A stretch of DNA of 64,000 nt from Hydractinia symbiolongicarpus (lineage: Eukaryota > Cnidaria > Hydrozoa > Anthoathecata > Hydractiniidae). The notes under the pieces were generated by a model. The model had not been told where the DNA came from. It saw nothing but the letters and a program-made list of their open reading frames with translations, and made no database searches. A program made the translations under genes and the position numbers. Positions 45,198 through 58,307 of the stretch are shown here, in pieces. How positions within the stretch are numbered: the first letter of the stretch is position 1; the number at the start of each line of letters is the position of its first letter. The stretch covers positions 24,612,501 through 24,676,500 of the forward strand of contig NC_079880.1 of the NCBI RefSeq assembly GCF_029227915.1, given 5' to 3'.

Positions 45198-46876
45198 ATT
45201 TCTGTGTAAAATATTTAAAAACACCAACAAATTTGTATTTATTTTTCCTAATCGTGTGCTATGTATTCATCCCAAACTCTTGTTTACTAGTTTTTCACGT
45301 CCAACTGATTTTCTTTTTTAATAATTATGTTTTCTCAAAGTGTGAATCTGGCAATTACTCAATAACCTTATCAGCGCCTTCCCAAAAATGCACTCATTGA
45401 AAAACAGTATAACATGCGAGTGGCTGTTCTTAATCAATTTGAATTTAGTTGTAGACAACACCAAGCTCACTTATTTTCTAATTCGCTGCGCTCAACCGAA
45501 AATAACCTTATTTATTTTCTTATTTATTTTCTTATTTTTGCGACAGGGAAGACTCAAAGAACTTCGACTAGTAGTGTAGAGTTTGTCATCTTAGTTAGGA
45601 ACCGTGTGCTATCGGTAGTCATAACACAATATAATACATCTATATCTCCTACGAACTAAATTACAACCACTAATTTACAATCGAAATGTTTCCGAAATCG
45701 TGGCTAAGCCGGATGCGAAAAACCCCATTCTATGGGGAAACATATCCTTAGACCCCAGTGCTACAGCCACTAACCCTCCAAGATTATGGGTATCATTAAA
45801 AAATTACACTGTTATTAACAACAACATTATAAACTATTCAAAATAAAACTGCTCATCTTATAGGTAATCAAACAGTTTTAACGTGTACGGTTCAAGATCT
45901 AATTGACATGTGAGCGCTTCCATGCCTTGTACGCCCTTTAAACACTTAAAAAACCACGTGACCGGCCTTGGCCATACATACGAAATTCAATTCAATTTCT
46001 CTCCTCCACGAACAGTTAAATCATTTTTCAAATTAATTAATTGAAAGTATTGCACCAGCATCCGATTACCTGTGCGCAAGCTCTTACATCTGCTAGATAA
46101 GACCATGAAAGCCCCATTTTAACAACTTCTTTTTCGGTGCCCCTGCAATTGCGGATAATCAATCTTACTTCTGCTCCTGAAATTTATGTCCCTGTTGAAG
46201 TTGAGGTGTCCACCGTGTCGAGAATTTTTATTCGGCTCTGAGTTTAAAGTTAAGAGTCTTTACTTTTCTTTCATATTTCTATGTCTCGTACGCAAAGTTT
46301 TCTTACAAAAAATAATTTTTGTTCACCAATCCTCTGTAAGAAGCTTTTGTTCAAAAAGCTTGGGAATTTGAATAAATTAACGGATGACAGATGGCTTACC
46401 CCTGATAGCGGTGTGAAACTTAGGAATTAAGAAAACGTTTTAAGTCACAACCTCGATACTAGGACCTGTAGCCTTTTTTCGATATTAGGATGATCCATAT
46501 ACAAAAACGCGACAGGCCCTGGAATCGAGTTTGTTCAAGTCAAACTCATTGCGCCGACAAGAATTGATAACGCAGAGGTTACCCTCGATCCTTTACCCCG
46601 CGTAGTTCTTTTTGTTGCCGCAACCCGCGATGGTTCGTTGGCTTTGGTAATGAAGAACATCGATGGCCTTTTATAACCTTTTTTATTGGTAAACAATAAC
46701 CACGACGACAGGATAACTAATAAAACTTTTACGCAAGTTGAGGGATCGATAGCTTTTTAACACCATCCCTTCCAAAGGCATCGTAAATCTTTTCTGACAT
46801 CGGAACGGCGAAAATGTTGTTAGCTTTTTTTTATAAAAGACAACCTGTTTGTGACAGAGGGTTACACCTATTTTAA
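45198..46876. other. downstream of RPL34, non-coding
   Basis: The RPL34 3' UTR is short here. No gene or repeat recognised in the rest. Confidence 0.4.
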
Positions 46877-47622
46877 CCCTATTCGGTCCGGGGGGGGGGG
46901 CGGATTCCGCCCCCCCCCCTGACGGTTTTTTTTAATAACTCCTGATTGCTTTCTTATATGGCTATGATACTTACTGAGTTTCAACATTTATCTATTAGAC
47001 ACCCGCATGCTAAATTTTTAGGTCCCATACCTTTCAGAGGCTTTGATATTGGCCATTACTCGAAACTACCCCTAAAATCTCTATGAAATTCTTATAATGG
47101 GGAAAATATAGTAACTCCTGTTAGGATTATCCTTAGAACTTGAAACTTACAACACAACTTTGTTTCATGAAGAAGAATCATTTTGAATAATTTTGACACG
47201 TGACTAATCCGATTTCCCGATTTTGTCGGATTTTACCCGAAAATCGGAAAAAAACGAATTTTAGGGCAATTTTTGGCAATTTTTTATCCGATCCATGTAA
47301 AAACCGGAAGATATGTTAAAAAAAATTTATTTAGCTTTCAGAAACTTCAAACAGAATGCAAAAATTCGATGTAGAACAAAAGTAATTATATTTTAAGCAG
47401 ATAGTGGCATTTTTAACAATTTTCAAGCTTCTGATGACGTCACAGAAAATGTGCTGACGCAAGCAAAAATTTATTGCCGCCATTTTGTTCCTTTTATGAG
47501 GTACTATAGGTGTGCCAAGTTTGATTCAATTTGAACAATCCTATGAAAAGTTATTGAGGGGGGGCGGAATCCGCCCCCCCCCCCGGTCATAGTATGTTCG
47601 AAAAACCCCGGACCGAATAGGG
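46877..47622. mobile_element. piggyBac-like MITE with G/C-rich palindromes
   Basis: A 746-bp element with perfect 17-bp inverted ends CCCTATTCGGTCCGGGG, flanked by TTAA (46873-46876 and 47623-47626). TTAA sites with CCCT-type ends are the piggyBac pattern. Next to the left end and about 50 bases inside the right end lies a palindrome with a long G run, CGGATTCCG core and a long C run (46890-46919 and 47559-47584). No transposase frame. It contains a TGATGACGTCA site near 47432. Confidence 0.82.
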
Positions 47623-47626
47623 TTAA

Positions 47627-48971
47627 ATCTTTTCCACACAAATAGTGCGTTACATGTCCCCTAAGTATTGAACGTGCTGCAACAGCTGCCAAAATCGTTA
47701 CTGAATGCACGTATTAAATGTATCCATGGCTGATTTTTTTTGACTTTTAGGGACTCATGAAACAACACTGTTGAGTTTAGCCAGTTTAAGCGGCAACGTA
47801 GTTTACCCGAAAAGGTGTTGAAGCGATATGTCGTACGATCAGCATAATATACACACTGTTTTCATTCTGATGCAATTCTCTCCTCCTTTAAAAATCTCCT
47901 TTGTTTACAAGAGTTAAAATAAACATTGCTTCTTTTCAAATTTCGCGCCAATTCTTTTTGCCGTCACTGTGTAGAAATACTGCATGCTATATTTCTAATT
48001 CGAGGATGTAATTATTATTGTTTATGTTCTGGAGCTGAGTAATAAATACCTTACGCTGTATTTCTAATTTTCAACCTCTGCGCAGGAGATTTATTCTGAA
48101 TGAGATTCGAACAAACATCGTATGTTTCCGAATGTCTCGAACCAGCGCTAAAAAAGAATAATGTTGAACAGGAGCATAAAAAACTTTTTAAAATGTTCTG
48201 CGATAAAATTATTGTATCGACATTTAAGCATTAAATCCTTTAGTCAAAATGTATATTATAATATTAAAATTTAGGATGGATAGTTATAAAGTTCGATTTC
48301 AAATATGACATTCTCAAGTTTACCAAAACGAAAATTGAAGGTAGGTCATCTCTTATGCTAAATCTCTGGTGTAAACACTTACAAACTTGTTTGAGTTAAC
48401 GAGGCAACAAAAGTTTACTTGCTTACTTTACCTGCTTAGTTTGAAGATTTACACTCGGCTTTTTTTGATAAGCAGAACTGTTCTCAACATTAAAATAACT
48501 TTTTAAATTATTAATAGCTTTCTTCTCCAAGAAAAACCGTTTTTGAATCAAAGCAAATGTCCCTTATTTCTTACCTAACTTTTTTAAAAACTTTTAGCTA
48601 AATTTCACACCATGTAGACTACTCTCCACATTTTAAGAACTAGTTAGGTAGGACAACCACAACAACTTTTTCAAAAACCACGCTCTCATTTTTATCAAAA
48701 AATGCTTCTGAAAAAAGCCATTCAGATAATATGCATGCCCTGGAGACGAGGTTTATATTTAGCTAATCTCTGTATTTCGCGTTATTCGGAGAAATATTCC
48801 GAATTTTTTTCAATTCTTTTGGCAACATTCTCTCTGTAATTCGAAAATTTAGTCAGTTTATGATAGCGCGTATGACCATATTAGATTATCAAACATGTTT
48901 AGATATTCTTAGATTCCTCATAAGATTTTGTGTTAAGTAATTTGATGATACTTATGTTGACTTTGCACTAA
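47627..48971. other. non-coding stretch
   Basis: No gene supported. A single end of the CTCGTCTCCAGGG family is near 48737-48752 (GCCCTGGAGACGAGGT). Confidence 0.4.
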
Positions 48972-49090
48972 CAATCTCGTCCCCAGGGCTTCTTTTTCAC
49001 TTTTTGATATCTGGCAGCGCGAAAGAAGTAGTACTTCTTCTTTCGCGCAGCACGCATATCAGCGAAAAAGGAGCCCTGGAGACGAGATTG
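48972..49090. mobile_element. TIR MITE with 9-bp target duplication and internal palindrome
   Basis: A 119-bp element with ends CAATCTCGTCCCCAGGGCTT and, reversed, CAATCTCGTCTCCAGGGCTC, both followed by C(C)TTTTTC. Flanks are TTGCACTAA and TTTCACTAA, a 9-bp duplication with one change. The centre is a strong palindrome, GCGCGAAAGAAGTA / TACTTCTTCTTTCGCGC (about 49017-49048), so the whole element can fold into one long hairpin. Confidence 0.8.
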
Positions 49091-50277
49091 TTTCACTAAA
49101 AAAGTTGCAATATTACATTTGCGAAAATTGTGAGATTTTCAGCACTTCCTTTCCAGCAGGAAGGCGGAGATTAATTTCCATCAACCGTATGTGCAAATTC
49201 GGAAAGAATACTCTGTAATTGAACTCAATACTGTTAGTACTGTGTAACCAATAGTTTCTAATATAATTATTAAAAATAATTATTTCATTAATTTATAAGT
49301 GAGAAATATATAAATAAGAAAAATTGGTTTTATTTAATTGATGTGTCAACTTTATATTTATGCTCATCAAAAATTTAGCAATAAAAATTATGATTCGGTG
49401 TTAAAATATATCGCGGATTTTCGTGCATTAAGTTTGAAGAGAATTCTGTAGCAAGAGAAATCACTTGTTGATGTAAGGAAGCTTTTAGATATATTTCGTG
49501 GCTTTTTTACTTGTTGCTCATTTTTTTTAGTTCATTTTTTATCATTTTTAATACAGCGAACTCTCCACATTGCTCCAGGTGTACCGCTGATGTTAATTAT
49601 ACAAAATAAATTGTAACCGTCCTTCTTAGCAAATTTTTCGAAAACGAATTCACCGTTTTACGATTTTCTTTTTTGTCTTCGCTAGGGCTCGATCGAGAGT
49701 CCATATATTATTTTTTTAATTTTTCTTCCTTACAATTTTATTATTTTGGTTATAGAAATTTTTTAATAACATATTATGTTTGTGAGCAAGAAATCCTGAA
49801 AATATGAAACAGGAAATCCGCCCCACCGTGTTCCTGGGGCTTCTTAGACAAAGATGGGTTCCGTTTTTTATGTAAAGAACGTAAAACGTTAGAAGTCATG
49901 GGACGAGATTGGAAATCCGCTCTCTGGTTACGTAGAAAATTTAATTTTAGTTATTGTCAGGCAGTTTCAGCGCTTTTAAAACAGAAGCGTGTTTGCGCTG
50001 TCTAAACATGCTGTGGGAACGGAAAGAAAACAAATCAAATCAAAACGGGAGTCACGTGTAAGATTCGACATAAAATCGTCAAATCGAGACGTTTCCGCGC
50101 TAAAAGTTTTCAATATACACCATCCCGTGTTTCATTAAAGATATCAGTGCTTTACAAAAGAGATCAAAAAACAAGAAAAATAACTCTTTCATTTTAATGT
50201 CACGTTTCTTTATTATTTGACTCTTTTAGCGGTACAAACATTTGAAGATACGCAAAAAACGCAACCAACTTCGAATC
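49091..50277. other. non-coding stretch
   Basis: A probable diverged copy of the 9-bp-duplication TIR family spans about 49828-49912 (GTTCCTGGGGCTTCTTAG ... TAGAAGTCATGGGACGAGAT). No gene supported. Confidence 0.4.
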
Positions 50278-50397
50278 ATGGCGGAAACTGAATACGAGGC
50301 ATGCTCGCAGAACGATTCGATAACTTGCATGAATGTCACTGAAATATCTTTTATCCTAAACGATTCTAACGAAGCACATAATCCACCTATTAAAGAG
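50278..50397 (+). CDS. possible coding exon, unrecognised protein
   Basis: Between an acceptor CTCTTTTAG (ends 50229) and a donor-like GAG/GTTTGT (50397/50398), an ATG at 50278 opens 40 codons: MAETEYEACSQNDSITCMNV and an acidic/Asn-rich remainder ending PPIKE. Composition is more protein-like than its surroundings. No downstream exon in phase 0 could be linked with confidence, and I do not recognise the protein. Confidence 0.3.
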
Positions 50398-52185
50398 GTT
50401 TGTTTTTATGTCTTGTTTACTTATTTTTTCGTCCAAATATTACTGTAGAAATGGTTTGTATTAGCAAGTTTGTCTTGCTCAATTGAAAAGTTGCGTTGTC
50501 AAATGATTTGGAGTCATCTACTGGCCACATACTAGTTAACGTACTAGGTAAGCCAGTCAGACTAGTCTATACGTATCTTTGGTGTAACGTAGCAGATGAT
50601 GAAGAGACAGCCGTTTTGATGGAATCCTAAGCGATCCTAAACTTCTTTGAATTATTTGTGAGAAATGAGTAAACAGAATTAATTTTCGCGGTGATTGATC
50701 AGAAATAAAATGTTTTTGTGATCTAATAGATTTCCTGTCTGTATCTTCTTCTAGTGTTAATTAGGTGGCTATATTGTGCAATTAATGAAAATGCGAAACA
50801 AAAATTAGTTCTCTTAAATGAGATATAAGGTTTTATTCAACTAGAACTGTAGGCCATTTTGAGTAATTTTAGTAGAAGTTAAACATCCAGGATACACTCC
50901 AGGCTGAAAAAAACTTAACGAGATCCAGGGGTCAACTATTGGAGGGTCTTGCGTTTTTTATCAAAACACGTGAGCAATGCTTTCACCTGTCAACTTATGT
51001 TACGGCCTATATAATTATAGAAAGTGGAGAACGGATAAACAAATCAATTTTAATAATTGTTATATTTCTTCTTATTAAAATTATTAATAAGCATCTTTCA
51101 TTTCACACAAAACGTTATTTTCTCACCTGTAAATCCGATTCGGGATTTCTTTTATCTTTTATAAACTTAAATGAGTTGAAACACTTTCGTGAGAATGTAA
51201 CATGAATAATCGCAATAAAAGTTACTGCATCTTTTCAGAAATTAATCGTTGGAATAATTATTAATTGATTAAAATAAAAAATAATCAAAATAATGAATAA
51301 TACAAGAATTTAAACAATGAAAAAATTAGATAATGAACAGCCTACACGATTTTATATAAGGACCAGAAATTTTCAGCCTGGAGCTGTACTTAATTTTTGA
51401 GACTTTCACAACCTGATTTGTTCTTGTTTTGTTCTTAATAGTAAGAACACTACTTCAGAATTTATCCTTGTTCTTAATTTTGGATCTATTTTCTCAAATT
51501 TTTTCGGAATTACAGGTGTTTTTGTTGCTAATGCAGCGCTATAATTGTGTTTATGAACAATCGAGGCAGAGAAAGAAAACAACCACACCACAAGTAATCG
51601 TTAGTTTGAGCTTGAAGTTGTTCTTTTTTTGTTTTTATGTTTAGTCTCATAATCTAATTAAACTATGTTTTTACTGGAGGAAAAAAAAGTTTTTTAAAGG
51701 GCTTCCAAATTTGTAAGTCGCTATCTCTTTAATAAAAAGGTCTATCCAAGTAAACAAGGGCGTTCTATAAATAGACAATAGTTCTATAATTATTTTATAA
51801 CAGATTGAAGCATGCAATCCTGTTAATGAAACCAACGCAGCATAAAGAAATAGCAACTGAGAGAGAAATTCTCCAAAATTTAGTGTTTGGCCATCTGTAC
51901 ACATTTTTTGTTTTATATAAATCGTGAAAAGAAATCCGACAACTAAGATCTCTAAAATTTTATGAAAGTAACGTCCAAGTAACAACTTGTAAAAATTAGA
52001 CTAGCTTTTCCGGTTTTAGTTCGAGCCTAAAAACAATGGTAGATACTCGATATCGTATTGACCTGTTTTCATAACGGACATAAGTTTCTCGTTATTTTTA
52101 CGTTTTGTTAAAATATGATTTTTGATTTGTTATTGCACGTGGTAAACAGTAAATTCAAAATTTGACCCAGAGGAATAAGAAATAT
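50398..52185. other. mostly non-coding, one hydrophobic minus-strand frame
   Basis: The minus-strand frame 51671-51985 is open for about 104 codons and hydrophobic (GEFLSQLLFLYAALVSLTG), with its first ATG well inside. It has no splice support or family resemblance. Nothing else is seen. Confidence 0.3.
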
Positions 52186-52245
52186 CAACCTCGTCCCCAG
52201 GGCTTGTTAGGCTTTTTATATTTGGACGGCCTGTGGATGAGGTTG
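52186..52245. mobile_element. 60-bp TIR element, CAACCTCGT family
   Basis: Ends CAACCTCGTCCCCAGGGCTT and, reversed, CAACCTCATCCACAGGCCGT. The left arm continues GTTAGGCTTTTTATATTTGG, as in the element at 13062. Flanks AGAAATAT and AAAAATAT differ by one base. An internally deleted family member. Confidence 0.68.
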
Positions 52246-55200
52246 AAAAATATATTTTTTATCTATTTTTGGCGTAAAAGCATAAAGAAATAGAAAAACG
52301 AAAGCACCAAATAATGATGTTTGAGTGGCTAAGATGAATTTAAGAAGTTATGAATTCTTACTTTCCGCGTCGTAGCCTTGTAGTAAAATGCAGAACAATG
52401 TGGGTTTAATCCCAGCCAGGGGGGTATTATTTTGGGGAACTATTATTCATAGGAGCGTTTTTCTATTGGGAATAGTCCTGTCACCATTTTAGGGGCGTTT
52501 ATGTTCCAGCTTTCACTTTGGTTTTTTTCTCAAGAAACATACAACAATATTATGAAATCCACACTTCTGTCGAGAAGTATTAACACGTCATAAACCACGT
52601 GACGGCCAGAGTATTTGGACACCATGCTGCGCTCCATCCGTGTGTATACATCCATAACATTCCCACAAACATTATTTTTACCGTGTTCTTCGTTTGAGTT
52701 TATTTTCATAACCCTAGTTGTCAGACATATTTTATTTAAATATTATAATGAAGAAACAAAGCAAATCACATCCTTATTATTATTTCGTTATCCATTATTA
52801 ATAAGCTCCCAGAGGGAGAGTGTTTAAATCATAAAAACGCGCGGCATGAAAAACTGGGAAAGGTACTTCAATGGATTTAGACTTCATAACGTATTTAGAC
52901 TCGGTAAACATTGGAAATTTAAGCATATACATATATAGATCAACTTAAATTAGTAAACTGAAGAAAAGAAAAGAAGTTTGTTTTAAATATGGATCAGCAT
53001 AAAGTTTCTTGCAGCGATCAGGTAGGATACTATGACCATCCTTTCATACCTTTCCTGCTTGGAATGTTAATCTGACAAGTTTTTTTGTTTTGTTTTTCAT
53101 TGCTTACGTATGCATTTTCTTGCACGCGTCTGAAACGCTTTGCATTTACAGTTTTTCCTGGTTATTAAATCAAGAAATATGGATTAGATTTCGTCTTCGT
53201 TTTTTTCAAATGACTTTTTCTGTTTTGTGGCTTTCTGTTTGGGAAGAGCCTATTGAAGAGAGCAATGCTTTGGACGATCTAGCGAAGTTCGCTTATTTAT
53301 CAAAATGGTGTGCCGTGATCTTAAGGAGAAACCTTTGGGTTAGCTAAACTTCCTAATAAAGGGTCGAAATAAGTTTATAATAATCAATGATTTTGCGAGA
53401 ATTATGTTTTTAAGTAGTAAATAATTTATTATTTTTGTTTTTTTTTGTTTTGTGTTTTGTGTTTTATTTTCTCCTCTTTATTCTTTCATTATTTTCTTTC
53501 TTTCATTTAAAATTTCTCTGTATCTCTACTTCTTCCATTACCTTTCGGTAACAGATACTTCAAACGATGTACGAGAGCTGTATTGTTTGAAGAAGGAACA
53601 AATAACAACAAAATTCCAAAACTGAATATTAAATTTTTCCACATATACAAAAAAACAATTAGTTTCTAAATATTTTGTCACATTTTAACAATAAAAAACT
53701 CCCAAACTGGATTTTGTTTTTTGCCACACATACAAAATAAATTGTTCTAAAATTTCGTTACATTTTAATAATAAAAAGAAGAAATCAAGTTCCCAATCCG
53801 CCGCTAACACCCCTCAAGAGATGGTTCCCATGTAAAATAAAAGTTTGTTTCCCTGCCAGCTGTACACCATTTCAAGCAGATGTCGAAAATAGATGTCGCG
53901 AATATTAACAATAAGAGTAACATCTTCAATTTTTTTGATATGCAATTATGTTAGCATTATAGACATTGTTATGAATAAAACAGAGTAGAGAGGTGCCGAA
54001 AGCGGTTTGTGACATTCTTTAGTTATTAGTATAGTAGAGAAGTTAGTTATTAGTACAAATCGATGAGATGAAAGTATTCCCATGTTTACAATGTCAAAAA
54101 TAGTATGAAATTTTGTTAGCATACTACGAATACTATAATAATCTGATCTTGTGTCGTATTTCAGTGCAAAAAAGGCTCTAAATACAAAGTTTATGATAGC
54201 GCTCAGTTGTATAAAAATTTGTCTCACTTTCACATCGACTTCTCATGGTCAACTACCATCGGATATTTGCTTTGTCGCGTCACCGTTCTCTTATAGAAGG
54301 ATATGTTTACTGACTTAAACTCATTTTCCTAATGGCTATTCGAGCCTCAAGCCTTGAGTCTTACTATTTCGAAATATACCTAATTATAACATTATATCGC
54401 TTGCATTATTATTCCCTTAAAGAGATGAAAACATTCAATCCAGATGGCTTAATAAAATTAAAAGTCCAAATACTTGAATATAATATCTGGCTTAGCATTG
54501 GCTCCATTTAAATCTATTGGAACTTACAACATTCTTAATGTTTAGAAAATAACAAAGAGGAATTTTACAAAAAACAGTGTAAAAAAACAAACACTATATC
54601 GGTCCCTTTTATGTGACGTCGCATATAGTAGTGCTGCCAAGTGTCGGTGCAAAAAAGTTATATTCTAAGTTTTGCATTTCTTAAAAGAAGAAGTCTTTTT
54701 AAAGTCCGTTGTTCGCATAATAAGTGATATGTTTTTGCTGCTAACCACTGAAAGTCAAAACAAAACTCCACCATAGCGCTTATTTTTAAGTCTTGCTTAA
54801 ACGTTTCACATATAGTTATAACCCTCTCCTTCGAGTGCTATTTTGTTATTGTTGAGGCACTTAAAAGGAGACAGGCGTCTCCAAAGCTTAAGTAGTTAGA
54901 CTTATTGCTTTACTCACTCATATTGCTATAATACATATTACTACCCTGTAAACCCTGCAAGATTATTAACACAGTCATCAGGCAGTTTCTAAAATTATTT
55001 TGTTATAAGACACCACTTGTGATTAAATTCACTTCAATATTTCCTCAGTTGTTGTAATAGTTGTGTCACACTCTTTTTCATCACGAAAAACACGATCTAT
55101 GATACTATCTTTTTTTGCGACGGCCGTAATTAAACAACGGCCCTAGCGCACCTTCAAACTTCCAGACAAACAGCCCTTACGCTCTGTCGCAAAAACTAGC

Positions 55201-56914
55201 ATCCTGAAGAGGGGAAGGGGCGTAAACTACGTATTGTACAATTCCAACTTTCAATTTTTTCAAGTTGCTCGTGAAATATTTATGCTTGCGGCATTACCGA
55301 GGGTCATCCCTGGGTCATAAAAAAATTTCACACTTTTTAACACACCTGAACAATTTTTCTTATATCAACAGTGTCTGTAGATGATTGAAAACAAAACACT
55401 CCTTGTTGACAATATGCATTCATTTCTTTTAACAAATATTTATTTGGCTAATTTGTGTACTTATTTGTTCTTTTCTCTGCTATTCTCACGAAGTCTAAAC
55501 CTACCGTAAATAATACTTCAATACAAAACTATTATTCGCTGTAATAAGGATTCCAAAGCTTTCTCAAATATCGGGGATATTATGGAACCCTTTATTACAG
55601 CAAGTTTTCCTCGATACTCCTCCACTCTCCTCCACTCTTCAATTTCATCGACACTCCTCATTCTTCTCGACTCTCTTCGATTCTTGTACAATTTTATTAT
55701 TCCTAAAAATAGGAAATTTGTGTAATGTTATTTAATGTGCGTAATTTATTTAAAAAAGACAAAAGTCAAACAAATAAATATCCACATAGTTATTTTCTAA
55801 TTCACAAGCGAGTATAACCTATAGTTCATGATTAAAAATAAAAACAAATCTATAAGGCAACATTGTCTTTAGGGTCCACTATTTCATTGCCGCCAGAAAA
55901 GATAAAAGATGTTCTAGGGACAAAGCTGGAGATAAGTTTTAAATTTGGGTCTGACTTCAGTGACATACTTAAAAATTGATTGAAATAATATTAGCACTAA
56001 TTTATTCTTCATGTGATGCACGGACGGAAAACATGGAAGACTTAATTATTATTTTAGTTGAGTTTAGACCATTTGTACTTGACGCGTTGCTTTGACAGGG
56101 GTCAGACACGTCATTGCAGAATGAGAAAAAAAAATAGTTATATTGTGGATTTATGGTTCGTGTATCAAAAATCATAAGAACTCCACTGCTTAACCCGTGA
56201 GTGCTTTAAAATGTTTCGTAACGTCTTAAAAACGCTTCTCTTTCCACCATCTTGAATAACAATCTCTTTTGTTTTCCTTCCCTCTGTGTTATTACGCTCT
56301 TGTTATAATGTTTGAATCAACAAAAATTGTGGATTAGTTCTTATTTTCATAACGAAAAATAAATGTTGCAAAATCATGAAATCCTTATTTTCAGCCTCGC
56401 ATCCAAAAGCGCTATACAGCTTTTCCATTATTCTCAAAGAAAAAAATGTATAAGTGACACTGGAAATTAGGTTGTCTTGATGCTGTGACAAACGTCTGTG
56501 TGTACGCAAGTGCTGCACGTTAGTAAGAAATACTTGCAACCTCGCTACCATGACATGTCAGCTATTTCACCTGACACGAAATCGTGTACTTTCTCGATTG
56601 GAAAACATTAATAAATTATAACAAACAAGTTATAAATATATAACTTTATATTTGGTGTTAGTTCTTTATGCTGAATCATGTTTACATGCCATCTTTATTC
56701 AACTGCTCAAGGTTTAGAAAACAATCTATCATTTATAATAATGTACCCTCAATAATTTAATCACTGTTGGAAATTGATTTATAAAGCAAGGTCAAATAAA
56801 TTTGTGTCTTTGTTCACGTGAAAACATGAAAGTTCGCACATAATATGTTTAAAGTGAGTGTGAATGGAATTATTTTCTCCCATTAATTTCAATTACAGTG
56901 ATGTTCTTACCGCA
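52246..56914. other. gene-poor stretch
   Basis: No gene recognised in 4.7 kb. A tRNA-like/SINE remnant may lie near 52365-52430 (GTGGGTTTAATCCCAGCC). A tiny possible exon (ATG at 52989, 11 codons, donor-like GTAGGA) is too short to judge. A pyrimidine-rich CTCCTCCACTCT/CGACTCTCTTCGA tract occupies 55608-55690. Minus-strand open frames at 53946 and 56303 lack support. Confidence 0.35.
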
Positions 56915-57010
56915 ATGACACTGCTGCTACTTGTGTCTATTTTGGCCAATTGTTTGTGGGTTACCCAAAACCCAAATGAAATATCTGGCGATTCACTAAG
57001 TAAACTGTAG
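56915..57010 (+). CDS. short signal-peptide-like open frame
   Basis: Follows an acceptor-like TTTCAATTACAG (ends 56898). The 31-codon frame starts MTLLLLVSILANCLWVTQNP, which looks like a secretion signal with cleavage near LANCLW/V, or a membrane helix. It ends at TAG, or would splice at CTAA/GTAAAC near 56999. It could be the first exon of a secreted protein or the last exon of a membrane protein. No partner exon identified. Confidence 0.25.
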   Translation: MTLLLLVSILANCLWVTQNPNEISGDSLSKL

Positions 57011-58307
57011 AAAAATAAGCGTTATTAAGTGTAAGACCAAATGGACCACGTATATATTTATATATAAAAGACCATGGACCAGTCGTCTCACATTTATTTA
57101 TTCTTTATTTCGAATTAAAAATATTTTGTTTATAAAGTTCCTTTTTAAATTTAGCTACAAATATCTACGCAACACTTAGCGACTTTTTGCATAAATTAAA
57201 TTGATTGACAGTTGGTCCAAATTGGCCAATCACAATTCGTTTTTAAAAGATAAAACTAACTTACCGAGGGAAAATTTAAAGATGAGCTCGTTTTCTTTTT
57301 GAATGCGGCACTTGTTTTTGCATCACGCATTATTTTAACAGAGCTAAAGTTCCTCTTTTGTTATCTGTGAAATAGTAAACGTGATTTAGGGTCTTTCCTT
57401 CTAGTATGTACAATACTGTAATTTGTTTCCACAGTTCTTCATTAAACAGAGATTTTTTTAAATATTGACCCGTTCCACATCTCAAATACTCTTAGTTTGT
57501 AAAATATACCTCGAATATCCTTTAAAAATAGGATTTCCTTTTTTTCGTCCTTCTCAAATCTCCTTACTTTTGGCTTTACAGCCTGCAGTATGTTTTTAAT
57601 TTGGAACTGCGTAGAAACGCTACATGGGTACAACATTAATCTTTTCTCCACTTACCGCAACACTTTTAATACCTCTCTAAATGTTCTAAATTTCTTTAGA
57701 AAAAATAAAAAAATTTTTATTAAATCTCCTTAATGTTTTTATTGAAAATACCATCATCTTCTCAGGAACATGGTAGTTGTCATGCATTTTAACCTAAATT
57801 GCAAAAATTAATTAAAACCGTGATCTGTAAAAATTAAATTATGGATGTCAAAAATTGAAAATACATTAATTAACATTAACTTTTAATTATACTCTCCATA
57901 ACTGATAATATTATAATACACTTCATTTAACCAATCAGTGGTCTAGAATTAACATGCTTTTGTGTCTGTCCACGTATTTAGAAGTGATGTCTGAATTGTA
58001 ACATTAGCTATCTAAACAGTCGCATCACATGTATGCACATGTTACATTGTGAAATATTAACAGCTAGTATCAAATTTGTCGTCATGCATACAGAGGTTTG
58101 TCATTTGTGTCATCTTCCATTTTTTGTTGCGTCAATAAAATATTATCGCCAGCTAGCATGTTAAGGCATTGTTTTTTCTCGATATGAATTACGTTTCCAA
58201 CAATGTCATTCCTAGGAAACGAGGTACCTAGGAATCACATTGTTGACATAAGTAGCTGTCAAAGGAGAGTGGGAAGGAGGCTGTATCCATCAGTTTCTGT
58301 GTTTTTT
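57011..58307. other. non-coding stretch
   Basis: AT-rich. A short near-palindrome occurs near 58197-58240 around CCTAGGAAACGAGGTACCTA. No gene supported. Confidence 0.4.

Noticed and set aside
51671-51985. Possible membrane receptor fragment on the minus strand
   Set aside because: Hydrophobic and open for about 104 codons but begins without ATG, has no splice partner and matches no receptor motif that I know.
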